Shown here one piece after another: positions 30,665-43,045 of a stretch of 64,000 nt of DNA (its first letter is position 1; every line of letters begins with the position of its first letter). The stretch comes from Costus lasius (taxonomy: Eukaryota; Streptophyta; Magnoliopsida; Zingiberales; Costaceae): NCBI GenBank assembly GCA_027563935.2, contig CM050454.1:27277501-27341500 (forward strand), in the 5' to 3' direction. A model generated the notes under the pieces. The model was given only the letters and a program-made list of their open reading frames with translations, was not told the origin of the DNA and made no database searches. A program made the translations under genes and the position numbers.

Positions 30665-32389
30665 TGTTGGGTCCCCTTCTAGGGGGAGCGCAAGCGGATA
30701 AAACCCCTTTCAAGAGGGGGGGCCGAAAACCCTATGTAAGGGTGGCGCATAATTCATTCTTGCATGAAGATGCTAGGGTTTCACAAATCGCATGTAATAT
30801 GTTTTCATGATCAACTTCAAGCGATTGAATGGAACAAGAGGGAGTTCATACCATAGCCATCGGATTGGATGGTGCCTTGGAATCAAGAGAACAAAAGAGG
30901 CCTCCTCCTTGTCGTCACACACAAGATGATCAAGGACTACTCTTTGAGATCCTTGTGCTAGCAAAGAGCTTCAAAGGTGCTTGTCGCGTGAGGATGATGA
31001 GAGATCAATCTCTTGCCGAGAGCTCCACACGTCTTTTCCTTTTTCACACCGTTTCGATATGATCAAAGCCAAGCGAAGTGAAGTCACACATTCAACGGCT
31101 TGGCGTTTAGGCGTTATGAAGAGAGGCTTTGATCACTTTCCTTAATTGGAAGTATGCGCTCATCAACAACCAAAACGCTAACACCATTCGAACCAAGCGT
31201 TCACATAAGTGAACCGGTTCGAATTTGGTTCACTTTGGTTCAATCAATCTGGTCCAAAGACCACATGAAACCAGCCCAAGCCATGGTCTAGATCTCTCTG
31301 AACCAAATGGTTCAAGATCTAACCGTTGATCTCCTGATGCTTCTGATCTCACCGATCTAGCATCACTTCTCTCGATCGAAGCTTACCGATCTCAAGCCCT
31401 AATCAATCAAACATGATCAGACCAGATCTCACTTACAATCAGAGATTATATCCCTTTAAACTGAACCCAAACAATTCAGTCCACACGATCTGACTTAAGT
31501 AAGCCATATCATCAACTTGTGTGACCCTAAGGGTTTCATTTAAATGTCGGTAACGACAACTTACGTTATCACGACCAGTGAGGGGTATCTAGCAACACAT
31601 CACTGTCTCCCGATATAGAGGAAAGAGTCTTCCAAGACTACACCCAAAACACAGCACAAGTGTGAATCCATTTCACAAGGCTTACATGATTCCTTTGCCA
31701 CTGGATGTTCTTATTAGACAAGCATGTCAAGCTTGTAGCTCCAATATGATGAGCATGATCAGATCAGATGAACATAGTCATCTGGGTATGGCCATACACT
31801 ATCTCAACCATCTCATACAGGGGGGCCCTTTAGAACATCACACTCCTTGAACAAGGAGACGGCAATCCTTTATCTATCACTAGTGTTCTAACCTGACTCA
31901 TGATCATTATCCAAGATAGTTTATAATCATTATGTTTGAAATGATATTGAACTACCTCAAAACAATGACAATCATCATTTAGAAACACAAGTGATCTCAA
32001 GTCAAAGGACATGTGCCACTTAGTGCAAACAAGGATCATTCATATTGTGACAAGCAATTGAATATCCTAGTAGGGTCTGTCCAGTACATCCAATGTACCC
32101 ATGAGTCTACATCTTATTCCATGCTCGAAGCATCCTATAAAATTAGAACTCATATTAGTCTCAATCATATCAGGGCTGTCTCAAGTTCACCAAGATATCT
32201 CGACTAAGGACATAACAGCATGTCAGCCTAGCTGAACAGCTTTGAGACATTAATCAGAAGTACACTTATTACAGCAGACAAGGTAGCAATCTGAATAATA
32301 ACCATGCCTTTATAAACATAAGAGTTTATTACATGATACTTATACAATCCCAAGGCCTCAAACATTAGCCTTAAGGGCATACCCCAACA
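30665..32389 (-). repeat. Copia E 3' LTR
   Basis: 1725 bp, TGTTGGGTCC...ACCCCAACA on the + strand. The hairpin module is at 31555-31605, where the second stem has a wobble pair and loop GTAA. Confidence 0.96.
31555..31605 (-). other. Two-hairpin LTR module, copia E 3' LTR
   Basis: Element sense: CAGTGA-type stem around the invariant 18-nt loop, then GATAAC / GTAA / GTTGTC with one U-G pair. The loop is again GNRA type. Confidence 0.65.
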
Positions 32390-32400
32390 ATCTCCCACTT
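32390..32400 (-). promoter_or_regulatory. Copia E polypurine tract
   Basis: AAGTGGGAGAT in element sense, against the 3' LTR. Confidence 0.85.
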
Positions 32401-32409
32401 GCACTTAAT

Positions 32410-35400
32410 CTAATAGTTGAGAAACCTCAAACCCATATTATTACAGTGCTTCTCATGCTTCTGCTGCGCCAGAGGCTTGGTAAGCGGGTCTGCCAGATTG
32501 TCATCTGTATGAACCTTGCAGATTTTGATCTCGCCTCGATCAATGATCTCCCGGATCAAGTGAAACCGTCTCTGTATGTGCTTGGACTTCTGGTGCGACC
32601 GTGGTTCCTTTGCTTGTGCGATGGCTCCAGTGTTATCACAGAAGATAACCAAAGGATCTGCACTCGAAGGAACAACACCAAGTTCTCTCACGAACTTACG
32701 AATCCACACTGCCTCCTTGGATGCTTCCGAGGCCGCAACATACTCGGCTTCTGTTGTGGAATCAGCAACAGTTGACTGTTTGAAACTTTTCCACACCACT
32801 GCTCCACCATTCAAGCTAAAAACATAGCCTGATTGCGATCGGAAATCATCCTGGTCCGACTGGAACGAAGCGTCAGTATATCCTTCTATACTGAGTTCTT
32901 CCTGACCACCATATATCAAGAACATATCTTTGGTCCTCCGCAGATATTTTAAAATGTTCTTGACCGCAATCCAGTGCGCCATACCTGGATTACTTTGGAA
33001 CCGACTGGTCACGCTTAACCCGTAAGCGACGTCTGGGCGAGTACACAACATCGCATACATAATGGACCCAATAGCCGAAGCATAAGGCGTATTGTCCATT
33101 TCATCTTTCTCAGTCTGTGTTTGTGGACACTGACTCTTCGAAAGATTCAGACTATGTCTGACTGGAAGATATCCTCTTTTAGAATTCTCTAAATGGAATC
33201 TCTCCAGGACTTTATCGATGTAAGTACTCTGGCACAGCCCGAGAAGCCTCTTAGATCTATCCCTGTAGATCTTCACACCTAACACATAGGCTGCTTCTCC
33301 GAAATCTTTCATCTGGAAACATTTTCCTAACCATGCTTTAACAGCATGCAGTTCAGGAATATCATTTCCAATGATTAAGATATCATCGACGTAGAGGATT
33401 AGGAATGTAATTACGCTCCCACTAAACCTCTTATACACACACGGGTCATCCTCGTTCTTGATGAAACCAAACTCAGAGATTGATTCATCAAAATGAATAT
33501 TCCAGCTTCTAGATGCTTGTTTAAGTCCATAAATGGACTTCTTTAACTTGCATATTTTATGACGATCTGATGGATTAGTGAAACCCTCAGGTTGTGTCAT
33601 ATACACATCCTCGTCCAGATTTCCATTAAGGAAAGCTGTCTTCACATCCATCTGCCAGATCTCATAATCGTAATATGCAGCTATCGCGAAAAGAATCCGA
33701 ATAGACTTAAACATGGCTACAGGTGAGAAAGTTTCATCATAATCTATCCCGTAGATTTGTTTGAAACCTTTCGCAACTAGCCTGCCTTTATAGGTAACCA
33801 CGTTACCATCCATGTCTATCTTCTTCTTGAAGATCCATTTACAGCCTATAGGGATTACTCCCGGAGGCGGATCAACCAAATCCCAGACTTGGTTATCTGA
33901 CATGGAGTCCATTTCGGCTCGCATAGCATCAAGCCATCTAGCTGACTCCGGTCTACTGACCGCATCCGCATAAGTAAGGGGTTCATCATTATCAATGATG
34001 TAGACTCCGTCATAGCGCTCAGGCTGACGACGGATCCTTCCCGATCTTCGCGGTTCCCGTGATATTTGAGCCTCAGGTTGCTGAGTAACCTGATCTTCCG
34101 GCTCAGGCACATCCAACTGTGCTTGACTACTTTGTCCCTCTTCTGGAATCTCATCCAGCTTTATTTCTCTCCCACTGGCCTCTTGCAGAAGAAACTCCTT
34201 CTCAAGAAATATGGCCGTCCGAGCAACAAATACTTTGTTCTCTTTGGGATCGTAGAAATAATAACCCTTAGTTTCCTTAGGGTAACCGACAAATATACAT
34301 TTCTCAGATCTGCTCTCCAGTTTCCCAGAGGCGAGCTTTTTGACATAAGCCTCGCAACCCCAGATCCTGATAAATGTCAAGCTCGGCTGTTTCCCACACC
34401 ATAACTCATATGGCGTCTTAGAAACTGCCTTGGATGGCACTCGGTTTAGTACCTTTGCAGCTGTTTCCAGTGCAAAACCCCAAAAGGAGTAAGGTAGAGT
34501 AGCCTGACTCATCATAGAACGAACCATATCAAGTAACGTTCTATTTCTCCTCTCGGACACACCATTCCATTGCGGTGTTCCTGGCGGAGTGAGCTGTGAG
34601 ATAATCCTACACTCCTTTAGATAGTCAGTAAACGCATGACTTAGGTATTCACCACCTCGATCAGAACGAAGTGCCTTGATATTTCGGCCTAACTGATTTT
34701 GTACTTCATTTTTGAACTCTTTGAACTTGTCAAAAGATTCACTTTTATGTCTCATTAAATAGACATACCCATACCTACTGAAATCATCAGTAAAGGTAAT
34801 GAAGTACTGATAGCCACCTCTGGCATGTTTACTAAATGGCCCACACACATCACTGTGTATAAGGTCAAGTAAACCTGAAGCCCTTTGACCTTTGTTAGGA
34901 AAAGGAGACTTCGTCATTTTGCCCATTAAACAAGCTTTGCATGTATCAATCTCCTCATAGGAGAATGATCCCAGCAGTCCATGATCATGCAACCGCTTAA
35001 TGCGCTTCTTGTTAATATGGCCTAAACGACTATGCCATAGCAAGGTGCTGTCATCAGCATACTTGGCTTTCTTATTATCAATGTTTTGTATAGAATATTC
35101 CATGTCCAACATGAATAACCCATTGTTAATGGAACCAGTAGCATACACAATATTATCTAGAGAAAGTATACACTTTGAAATCTTGCATTCAAAGGAAAAA
35201 CCCTTCCTGACAAGAGCAGGAATGGAGATAATATTCTTGGTAATACTGGGTACAAAATAACAACTGTTTAATTCTAATACAATGCCAGATGGTAAAGAAA
35301 TGAAATAGTCTCCTACAGCAACAGCAGCAACCCGTGCCCCGTTTCCAACGCGTAGGTCTACCTCATGCTGTCCCACCTGCCTTCTTCTCTTGAGTTCCTG

Positions 35401-36294
35401 TACATTTGAACAAATGTGAACTCCACATGCAGTGTCCAACACCCATGATATAGAAGAAGATGAAACCATGACTTCCGTCACGTAAATACCTGAGCCAGAA
35501 GCGATGCTTCCCCTCTTATCTCCTTGGAGCGCTTTACAGTCCTTTTTCCAGTGACCCAGCTGGCCACAGTGGAAACACCTGTTGTCCTTGGACCGCTTCA
35601 CCTTCTGTTTCAGAGCCTTACTGTAGTTCTTGACAGGGGCCTTGCCCTTCTTCCCCTTCTTCTTGTTCCTTGAAGGAAACATCAAGACAGAGGTTGAAGG
35701 CTTTCCCTTCAGAGTTTCCTCAGTAGTCAAGAGCATATTCAACAGCTCTACCGGTGTACAATCGATTTTGTTCATATTAAAGTTAATGATGAACGCATCG
35801 AAAGAAGGCGGAAGAGACTGCAGAATGATGTCTACAGCAAGCTCCTGGTTAATGGTATGCCCCAGTTTCTCCAGAGCCTCCTTGTGCCCAATCATCTTGA
35901 GCACATGAGCTCCCACTGGGCTCCCTTCAGCCAGTTTGCTCTGAAAGAAGAGCTTCGTCAGATTATAGCGTTCTGTCCTCGCCTGTGCAGCATACAGCAT
36001 CTTGAGGTTCGCTATGATCTCTATAGCCGACATATCCTCATGCTGACGCTGCAGCGGTGGCGTCATAGACGCTAGCATCAGGCAAGCGACATCAATGCTA
36101 TCATTGACGTGCTTTTCATAGGTTTCACGAACCGCCCTTGCGGCGTTCGCAGCGGGCTGCGGCGGTATTGCCGTCTCGAGGACATACAGTTTCCTCTCTG
36201 CCTTAAGAACGATCTTAAGGTGTCCGAACCAGTCAGAGAAGTTCGGCCCAGCAAACTTCTCCCTTTCCAGTAGGGATCGCACATTGAAGCTCAT
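32410..36294 (-). CDS. gag-pol: Copia E Gag-Pol polyprotein, 1294 aa, intact
   Basis: Nearly collinear with the B polyprotein, one residue longer because of an extra serine just before the protease (VSSSSISWVLD). All landmark residues are present: zinc knuckle CFHCGQLGHWKKDC, protease LDTACG, the integrase aspartates (SDVCGP, LRSDRGGEY) and glutamate (WNGVSERRN), RT YVDD, and RNase H YTDASFQSD and FCDNTGAI. The protein begins MSFNVRSLLE instead of MNFNVRSLLE. The stop lies next to the PPT, as in B. Differences from B are scattered substitutions without a break, so this copy should encode a full polyprotein. Confidence 0.96.
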   Translation of the reverse strand: MSFNVRSLLEREKFAGPNFSDWFGHLKIVLKAERKLYVLETAIPPQPAANAARAVRETYEKHVNDSIDVACLMLASMTPPLQRQHEDMSAIEIIANLKMLYAAQARTERYNLTKLFFQSKLAEGSPVGAHVLKMIGHKEALEKLGHTINQELAVDIILQSLPPSFDAFIINFNMNKIDCTPVELLNMLLTTEETLKGKPSTSVLMFPSRNKKKGKKGKAPVKNYSKALKQKVKRSKDNRCFHCGQLGHWKKDCKALQGDKRGSIASGSGIYVTEVMVSSSSISWVLDTACGVHICSNVQELKRRRQVGQHEVDLRVGNGARVAAVAVGDYFISLPSGIVLELNSCYFVPSITKNIISIPALVRKGFSFECKISKCILSLDNIVYATGSINNGLFMLDMEYSIQNIDNKKAKYADDSTLLWHSRLGHINKKRIKRLHDHGLLGSFSYEEIDTCKACLMGKMTKSPFPNKGQRASGLLDLIHSDVCGPFSKHARGGYQYFITFTDDFSRYGYVYLMRHKSESFDKFKEFKNEVQNQLGRNIKALRSDRGGEYLSHAFTDYLKECRIISQLTPPGTPQWNGVSERRNRTLLDMVRSMMSQATLPYSFWGFALETAAKVLNRVPSKAVSKTPYELWCGKQPSLTFIRIWGCEAYVKKLASGKLESRSEKCIFVGYPKETKGYYFYDPKENKVFVARTAIFLEKEFLLQEASGREIKLDEIPEEGQSSQAQLDVPEPEDQVTQQPEAQISREPRRSGRIRRQPERYDGVYIIDNDEPLTYADAVSRPESARWLDAMRAEMDSMSDNQVWDLVDPPPGVIPIGCKWIFKKKIDMDGNVVTYKGRLVAKGFKQIYGIDYDETFSPVAMFKSIRILFAIAAYYDYEIWQMDVKTAFLNGNLDEDVYMTQPEGFTNPSDRHKICKLKKSIYGLKQASRSWNIHFDESISEFGFIKNEDDPCVYKRFSGSVITFLILYVDDILIIGNDIPELHAVKAWLGKCFQMKDFGEAAYVLGVKIYRDRSKRLLGLCQSTYIDKVLERFHLENSKRGYLPVRHSLNLSKSQCPQTQTEKDEMDNTPYASAIGSIMYAMLCTRPDVAYGLSVTSRFQSNPGMAHWIAVKNILKYLRRTKDMFLIYGGQEELSIEGYTDASFQSDQDDFRSQSGYVFSLNGGAVVWKSFKQSTVADSTTEAEYVAASEASKEAVWIRKFVRELGVVPSSADPLVIFCDNTGAIAQAKEPRSHQKSKHIQRRFHLIREIIDRGEIKICKVHTDDNLADPLTKPLAQQKHEKHCNNMGLRFLNY

Positions 36295-38056
36295 GGTGTT
36301 CGTTGCTGCAGGAATCTACAACAATGCAAGAACAGCAAGGTCAGTATCAATGTTAAGAATCAATCAGGACTTAAGAATGATTCCTTTTTCTCACTATTCT
36401 AGCTGACTATAAAATCCATAAAACAGTCCGAAAGAGTAATACTCTTTTAGTGAGATGGGATCCAGATTTCATACTTGGTCTCCGCGTCCCGCTCAGGCGA
36501 GATAAGATGCACAGAGATGACAAGCACTAATTTCTGGTAGGCTGTCCCAGCCAATCGCCAACCCGTGCGATTCCCCTTCATCTGGGCAATCCAGCAGACT
36601 GTGCCAACTGAGTTGGTACAACACAGTCTCTGATCCCACAGATGGCTGCCTCCATGTGCTACCATATGCGCCACATATGTAGCCTACATAGTCAAGCTGA
36701 CCCGACCTACTCCCTGGACCACCACGTGCTATGCTGAGCAACGAGAAGCGATAAATCCCTTCTCTGTAACACGCAGGTGTAATCCAGCACCGTCTGAAGA
36801 TAGATGGACGTGCCCACTGAGTGGGTACAACACGGCTCCAACGATAATCAGAACAGTGAGGTTTCGCGTCAGAAGGCTTACGAGCTTGATATTTTATCGT
36901 TGGATTTTACCGGTCTTTTATCTTCTTGACTATCATGCATGTCCTATGGTGATAGCAGAAGATAAACTCATGCATTTCTAATTATAAAAGCAATAAATAG
37001 AAAGCATGGATCTTATGTGGTAAAAGCCCAAAGCCTAAGTAAGACCTTAAGAAACTTAAGTCTTCACTTGCTCTTCTTAGGACTTTTGCATCTCATCTGG
37101 TCCAACCCAGGGCCCTAGCGCCAAGAGCACCTTAGGTGCGCCACCAGCTGAATGCCCCTCTTGGATGTGTGCCTTTGTGCTCTTGTCTAATCAAATACAA
37201 TTTGATCTATCTAGACAAGTTTGACTCGCAGGTCAATTATACATTATAAATTAAGTACAAATGTGATTCGCAGATCACAAATTAATTTACAAGTTTAATT
37301 CCAGGCACGCAGGCCCCAGCACAGCACACATTTAACATGGGCAGCCCACATAAGAATAAATAGACAAGCATCATGGCATCAATCAACATGTGATCCAATC
37401 ATGAAATTAAATTTTGAAAAACCCCATGGCATCAATTTTAATTTCCTTATGTGCCCCTACAACCTTACAATGGTCCATTGATAGGGATCCACTCATCCAT
37501 CCGATCAGATCCTCTGCCCTTGCATGCACCGAGTCCTAACTGACCCGTATTGACCTAACGGTCAACCATGCATGCGCCAAGGGCTGAACAACCCTCATGA
37601 GTTCTGGCAAGCGGGTGTGACCCCGGGCCTAGCTCATGTGTGTTCACTGGTTGTCTCAACCAGACCTCGCTACACGCCTAAGATGCAATCGACCTATGGC
37701 CACCTCATGCTTGCGCACAGGTGCCATCTGGTCGATCCATCTAGGCTGTCAGATGGTCTGATCAGACGGTTGGATCTAATCTAGAGGTGACTTCAACCCC
37801 ATCAACCCATCTAAGGGTTTAGAGTAGGGCCTTAGATCTAGATAGGCGCGCAAGTTCATTTGTTTTGTAAGAGAAACAACACAAGCGCCAACATATGCGC
37901 AACAAATGGAAACTTAAGCAAGCGCCAAGATAACTCTCATACATGCGCAACATGAACATACTATCCACTAGTACAATCGCATGAAGAGAAAACATAGATC
38001 TAAGCATCAAACATACATGGATCACACAAAGCAATCATAAGAACATATTAGACCTA
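36295..38056 (-). other. Copia E untranslated leader
   Basis: Homologous to the A, B and K leaders, with the twin hairpins and the small AAAGAGT/ACTCTTT hairpin (about 36430-36447). No gene. Confidence 0.8.
36596..36834 (-). other. Twin hairpins in copia E leader
   Basis: 36596-36629 and 36809-36834 on the minus strand, both with perfect outer stems (AGACTGTG/CACAGTCT and CGTG/CACG) and the TTGTA bulge. Confidence 0.75.
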
Positions 38057-38068
38057 GCTCTGATACCA
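38057..38068 (-). promoter_or_regulatory. Copia E primer-binding site
   Basis: The complement reads TGGTATCAGAGC, two bases from the 5' LTR. Confidence 0.95.
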
Positions 38069-38070
38069 AT

Positions 38071-39795
38071 TGTTGGGTCCCATTCTAGGGGGAGCGCAAG
38101 CGGATAAAACCCCTTTCAAGAGGGGGGGCCGAAAACCCTATGTAAGGGTGGCGCATAATTCATTCTTGCATGAAGATGCTAGGGTTTCACAAATCGCATG
38201 TAATATGTTTTCATGATCAACTTCAAGCGATTGAATGGAACAAGAGGGAGTTCATACCATAGCCATCGGATTGGATGGTGCCTTGGAATCAAGAGAACAA
38301 AAGAGGCCTCCTCCTTGTCGTCACACACAAGATGATCAAGGACTACTCTTTGAGATCCTTGTGCTAGCAAAGAGCTTCAAAGGTGCTTGTCGCGTGAGGA
38401 TGATGAGAGATCAATCTCTTGCCGAGAGCTCCACACGTCTTTTCCTTTTTCACACCGTTTCGATATGATCAAAGCCAAGCGAAGTGAAGTCACACATTCA
38501 ACGGCTTGGCGTTTAGGCGTTATGAAGAGAGGCTTTGATCACTTTCCTTAATTGGAAGTATGCGCTCATCAACAACCAAAACGCTAACACCATTCGAACC
38601 AAGCATTCACATAAGTGAACCGGTTCGAATTTGGTTCACTTTGGTTCAATCAATCTGGTCCAAAGACCACATGAAACCAGCCCAAGCCATGGTCTAGATC
38701 TCTCTGAACCAAATGGTTCAAGATCTAACCGTTGATCTCCTGATGCTTCTGATCTCACCGATCTAGCATCACTTCTCTCGATCGAAGCTTACCGATCTCA
38801 AGCCCTAATCAATCAAACATGATCAGACCAGATCTCACTTACAATCAGAGATTATATCCCTTTAAACTGAACCCAAACAATTCAGTCCACACGATCTGAC
38901 TTAAGTAAGCCATATCATCAACTTGTGTGACCCTAAGGGTTTCCTTTAAATGTCGGTAACGACAACTTACGTTATCACGACCAGTGAGGGGTATCTAGCA
39001 ACACATCACTGTCTCTCGATATAGTGGAAAGAGTCTTCCAAGACTACACCCAAAACACAGGACAAGTGTGAATCCATTTCACAAGGCTTACATGATTCCT
39101 TTGCCACTGGATGTTCTTATTGGACAAGCATGTCAAGCTTGTAGCTCCAATATGATGAGCATGATCAGATCAGATGAACATAGTCATCTGGGTATGGCCA
39201 TACACTATCTCAACCATCTCATACAGGGGGGCCCTTTAGAACATCACACTCCTTGAACAAGGAGACGGCAATCCTTTATCTATCACTAGTGTTCTAACCT
39301 GACTCATGATCATTATCCAAGATAGTTTATAATCATTATGTTTCAAATGATATTGAACTACCTCAAAACAATGACAATCATCATTTAGAAACACAAGTGA
39401 TCTCAAGTCAAAGGACATGTGCCACTTAGTGCAAACAAGGATCATTCATATTGTGACAAGCAATTGAATATCCTAGTAGGGTCTGTCCAGTACATCCAAT
39501 GTACCCATGAGTCTACATCTTATTCCATGCTCGAAGCATCCTATAAAATTAGAACTCATATTTGTCTCAATCATATCAGGGCTGTCTCAAGTTCACCAAG
39601 ATATCTCGACTAAGGACATAACAGCATGTCAGCCTAGCTGAACAGCTTTGAGACATTAATCAGAAGTACACTTATTACAGCAGACAAGGTAGCAATCTGA
39701 ATAATAACCATGCCTTTATAAACATAAGAGTTTATTACATGATACTTATACAATCCCAAGGCCTCAAACATTAGCCTTAAGGGCATACCCCAACA
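38071..39795 (-). repeat. Copia E 5' LTR
   Basis: 1725 bp, aligned gap-free with 30665-32389. The hairpin module is at 38961-39011. Confidence 0.96.
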
Positions 39796-40173
39796 TCATG
39801 GGTTTACCCAATCGCAAATCCAATTCACCCTTGAACCATGCGCTCATCCATTGAGCCGGTTCACTTGACTTTGGTTCAATAACCAAATAAACCAAGCAAT
39901 CAGTCCAGATCATAATAAACCCCTAAGGCTTAAGATCTGACCGTTAATCTCTTGATGCTCCTGATCTCACCGATCTAGCATCCATTCTCTCAATCGAAGC
40001 TTACCGATCTCAAGCCCTAATCAATCAAACATGATCAGACCAGATCTCACTTACAATCAGAGATTAAAATCCCTTTAAACTGAACCCAAACAATTCAGTC
40101 CACACGATCTGACTTAAGTAAGCCATAACATCAAATTGTGCGACCCTGAGGGTTTCCTTTAAATGTCGGTAAC

Positions 40174-40224
40174 GATAACTCACGTCATCACGATCAGTGA
40201 GGGGTATCTAGCAACACATCACTG
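40174..40224 (-). other. Two-hairpin LTR module in solo LTR D
   Basis: GATGAC / GTGA / GTTATC (one G-U pair) and CAGTGA / 18-nt loop / TCACTG in element sense. Confidence 0.65.
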
Positions 40225-41975
40225 TCTCTCGATAGAAAGGAAAGAGTCTTCCAAGACTACACCCAAAATACAGCACAAGTGTGAATCCAATTCACCAGGC
40301 ATGCATAATTCCTTTGCCACTGGATGTTCTTATTGGACAAGCATGTCAAGCCTATAACTCCAATATGATGAGCATGATTAGATCAGATGAACATAGTCAC
40401 CTGGGTATGGCCATACACTTTTCTCAATCATCTCATCCAAGGGGCCCCTTTAGAACATCACACTCCTTAAACAAGGAGACGGCAATCCTATGTCTATCAC
40501 TAGTGCCCTAACCTGACTCAAGCTCACCATCCAAGATAGTCTATAACCATTATGTTTCAAATGATATTGAACTACCTCAAAACAATGACAATCATCATTT
40601 AGAAAACACAAGTGATCTCAAGTCAGAGAAAATGTGCCACTTGTTACAATCAAGGATTATTCACATTGTGACAAGCAATTGAATATCCTAGTAGGGTCTG
40701 TCCAGTACATCCAATGTACCCATGAGTCTACATCTTATTCCATGCTCGAAGCATCCTATAAGATTAGAACACATATTAGTCTCAACCATATCAAGGCTGT
40801 CTCATGTTCACCAAGATATATCGACTAAGGACATTCACTGCATGTCAGCCTAGCTGAATAGCTTTGAGACATTATTCAGAAGTACACTTATTGCAGCAGA
40901 CAATGTAACAAACTGAATAACAACCATGCCTTTATAAACATAAAGGTTTATTACATGATACTGATACAATCCCAAGGCCTCAAACATTAGCCTTAAGGGC
41001 ATACCCCAACAAGGAGAAGACTTGCGGTCACTTGTTGGAAGAAGGGTTGCGCCACTTTGATGTTGTCACCCTTTGCCCTTACTTTCGCCCCTCTACTTGT
41101 GTTCACGTCTCCAAGCGTTCATCATCTAGAGAGGGCGACAATGGGTCCTATAAATAGGACTAGAGACGGTTTGAGCAAGGGCTAGGATCATGCCAAGTGT
41201 ATGGCTAGGATGAGGTGTCTTGAAGTAAGGAAAGTCTCCAAGACTTTACCATAAACCTTATTCAACCTATCCATAAAAGTATAAACACTATATCAGCCCA
41301 AGACATGCCTCAAATGCATTCTTACCATCAAAGGCTAAGTGGCTAGGCGCAACATGCATGAGGAGTTTCGGCTAGGGTAAGGGTTTTGGGAGAAACTAGG
41401 GTTTGAGGTAAGGTAAGTCTCCAAGACATTACCATATACCTCTTCCTTATGTCCATATGCCCCTAGGAACTTCCCATAAAAGTTCTCAAGCCATATCAGC
41501 CCCAAGACTTACCTTAGAAGCAAGCATTCCATCCAAGGAAGAAGGGCTAGGCGCCCTTTACTTCCATAATGAAGCAAAGGCGCCTCCCTCACCCCATTAT
41601 GCCCCTAGGCGCCAATGGGGTGAGATTTCTCCCCATTATACCCTTTTAAGCCAATTCCTCTTCATGACAACTAATTATTGGGCCTCATTGGATAATGAGC
41701 TAGCCCAAACTTCATGGCATGGGTTGATTAAGCCATTGGATCCAATCCAATGCACCCCTAATCCAAATGTGACCAATCTAGGTCAATTTCAGGTCAACCT
41801 GCCAAAAATGAAGTTTGGCTCCAATAACTTTCTTCCAACTCATCAGGCCCATTGGCACTGATGAAATCTTCCAAATGGATCCAAGTTATCCAATAACTTG
41901 ATCATAAGGCTTCTGATTAAAGCAACGTCAAGAGTCTATTGCGTGTGACCCCGTAGGATCCATACGACGATGGCA

Positions 41976-42025
41976 ATGATGTAAACATCATAAGTAGTGA
42001 GGGGTATCTAGCAACACATCACTAC
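41976..42025 (-). other. Two-hairpin LTR module in diverged LTR F
   Basis: GTAGTGA / the same 18-nt loop / TCACTAC at 41994-42025, with ATGATG / TTTA / CATCAT at 41976-41991 in element sense. The stems differ in sequence from the other copies but pair perfectly. Confidence 0.7.
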
Positions 42026-42789
42026 TACCCATGTCATAGGACTTAAGTCATTATGGCAATAACTCCTATCAAGCAACGAGGATTCCCATTGCATTACAGA
42101 TCCCTTTGCCTAAGCTGATATCCTGCCATTGGATTAGTCTCAAGTTTATTATCCAATGCATTGGTCATGACTCAACAAGTGTGGCCACACTCTCCTGTCA
42201 TGCACCAATAAGGTGGGGCGCCCCGAGGTGGATATCATGCTTCCTCTGAAGGAAGGGGAAAATCCTACTATTGGTCATCCATGTCTCTACGTGACTTATG
42301 ACATGCCCAATGACAGTCGTTTTGGTCTCCCAGTTACGGAGAGACGTAAGACTGTATTAAAGCATACCCATCATCAAATCTAGATATGAATACCTCAAGT
42401 CTAAGGATCAATGCAAAACCTCTTTCATGTGAGATTGACTTGTTGACTAGACAAGTCAATCCTCACGGTGGATCACTCCAGTGCATCCAATGCACCTGTA
42501 TGTCTGCGTTACTGTGCCCCGCACCTAACCAGCCCATACACCAGTCTCACATGTACCAAAGCTGTCCCATATCTGCTAAGGTACCTTGTCTGGGGATAGC
42601 TTATGAGAATGGATCCAATCCAAACTCCTGGGACATTATTCATGCAACTCAATACATCAACGCAGGTAGAGAAGTCTGCATAATAACGACCATGCCTATA
42701 TAAAGAGTAATAGTTCTATCAAAATACATTTAACCAATGCCTGACCATGTCCATACATTGGTCTTTAGGGCATATACACCAACATGTGG

Positions 42790-43045
42790 TAGGGTTGAGC
42801 ACGTGGTTCATCCCATTCAGGTTCTTGGTCTTCCCTAGGAAGATCTCTATTGTTTTGAGTGGGTGGTCTAGGATGGGTCCATTTGAGGTGTGACTAGGAG
42901 TTCTAGAGCCTCTATGATTTTCTAAATCATGAATCCTAGTGTCCATCTGGTCAAACTTCTCCATTATCATTTGATATATCCTATCAAGCCTGTCAGGTTC
43001 AGTTTCAGGGTGGTTATTGTAGTTTGCACCAGATCTAGTAGTCAT
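42790..43045 (-). pseudogene. gag-pol: G3 gag N-terminus, frameshifted
   Basis: Begins MTTRSGANYNNHPETEPDR, closely matching G1 from Met31, with the same predicted coiled-coil stretch (IMEKFDQMDTRIHDLEN). After about 60 codons the frame is lost by a single missing T (GGTGGTCTAGG here, GGTGGTTCTAGG in G1), and F interrupts it shortly afterwards. It confirms the gag start chosen for G1. Confidence 0.9.

Larger units (their letters stand above)
30665..39795 (-). mobile_element. Copia E: complete Ty1/copia retrotransposon
   Basis: 9131 bp on the minus strand, with LTRs 30665-32389 and 38071-39795 (1725 bp each, about 9 differences by eye, no gaps). PPT, open gag-pol, leader and PBS are present. 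The exact TSD TCATG lies at 30660-30664 and 39796-39800. It lies inside solo LTR D. Confidence 0.97.
30174..41011 (-). mobile_element. D: solo copia LTR, interrupted by copia E
   Basis: The pieces 30174-30664 and 39801-41011 form a 1702-bp LTR, TGAAAGGTCCC...ACCCCAACA, of the same family as the A, B, E and K LTRs. The TSD AGGAG lies at 30169-30173 and 41012-41016. There is no internal region, hence a solo LTR. The hairpin module is at 40174-40224. Confidence 0.92.
29714..42784 (-). mobile_element. F: solo copia-type LTR, interrupted by D and E
   Basis: The pieces 29714-30173 and 41017-42784 make a 2228-bp LTR with ends TGTTAGGG...ACCAACA and the exact TSD TGTGG (29709-29713 and 42785-42789). 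No PBS, PPT or coding region accompanies it, so it is a solo LTR left by LTR-LTR recombination. It is diverged from the A/B/D/E/K LTRs but shares a 28-base identical block, the ...CCTATATAAAG-type segment near 42695 and the mid-LTR hairpins. Open frames such as 41457-41861 show no recognisable motif. Confidence 0.85.

Noticed and set aside
41457..41861. 134-aa open frame in F
   Set aside because: It sits inside a solo LTR, antisense to the element. No motif or homologous frame is seen in related LTRs.
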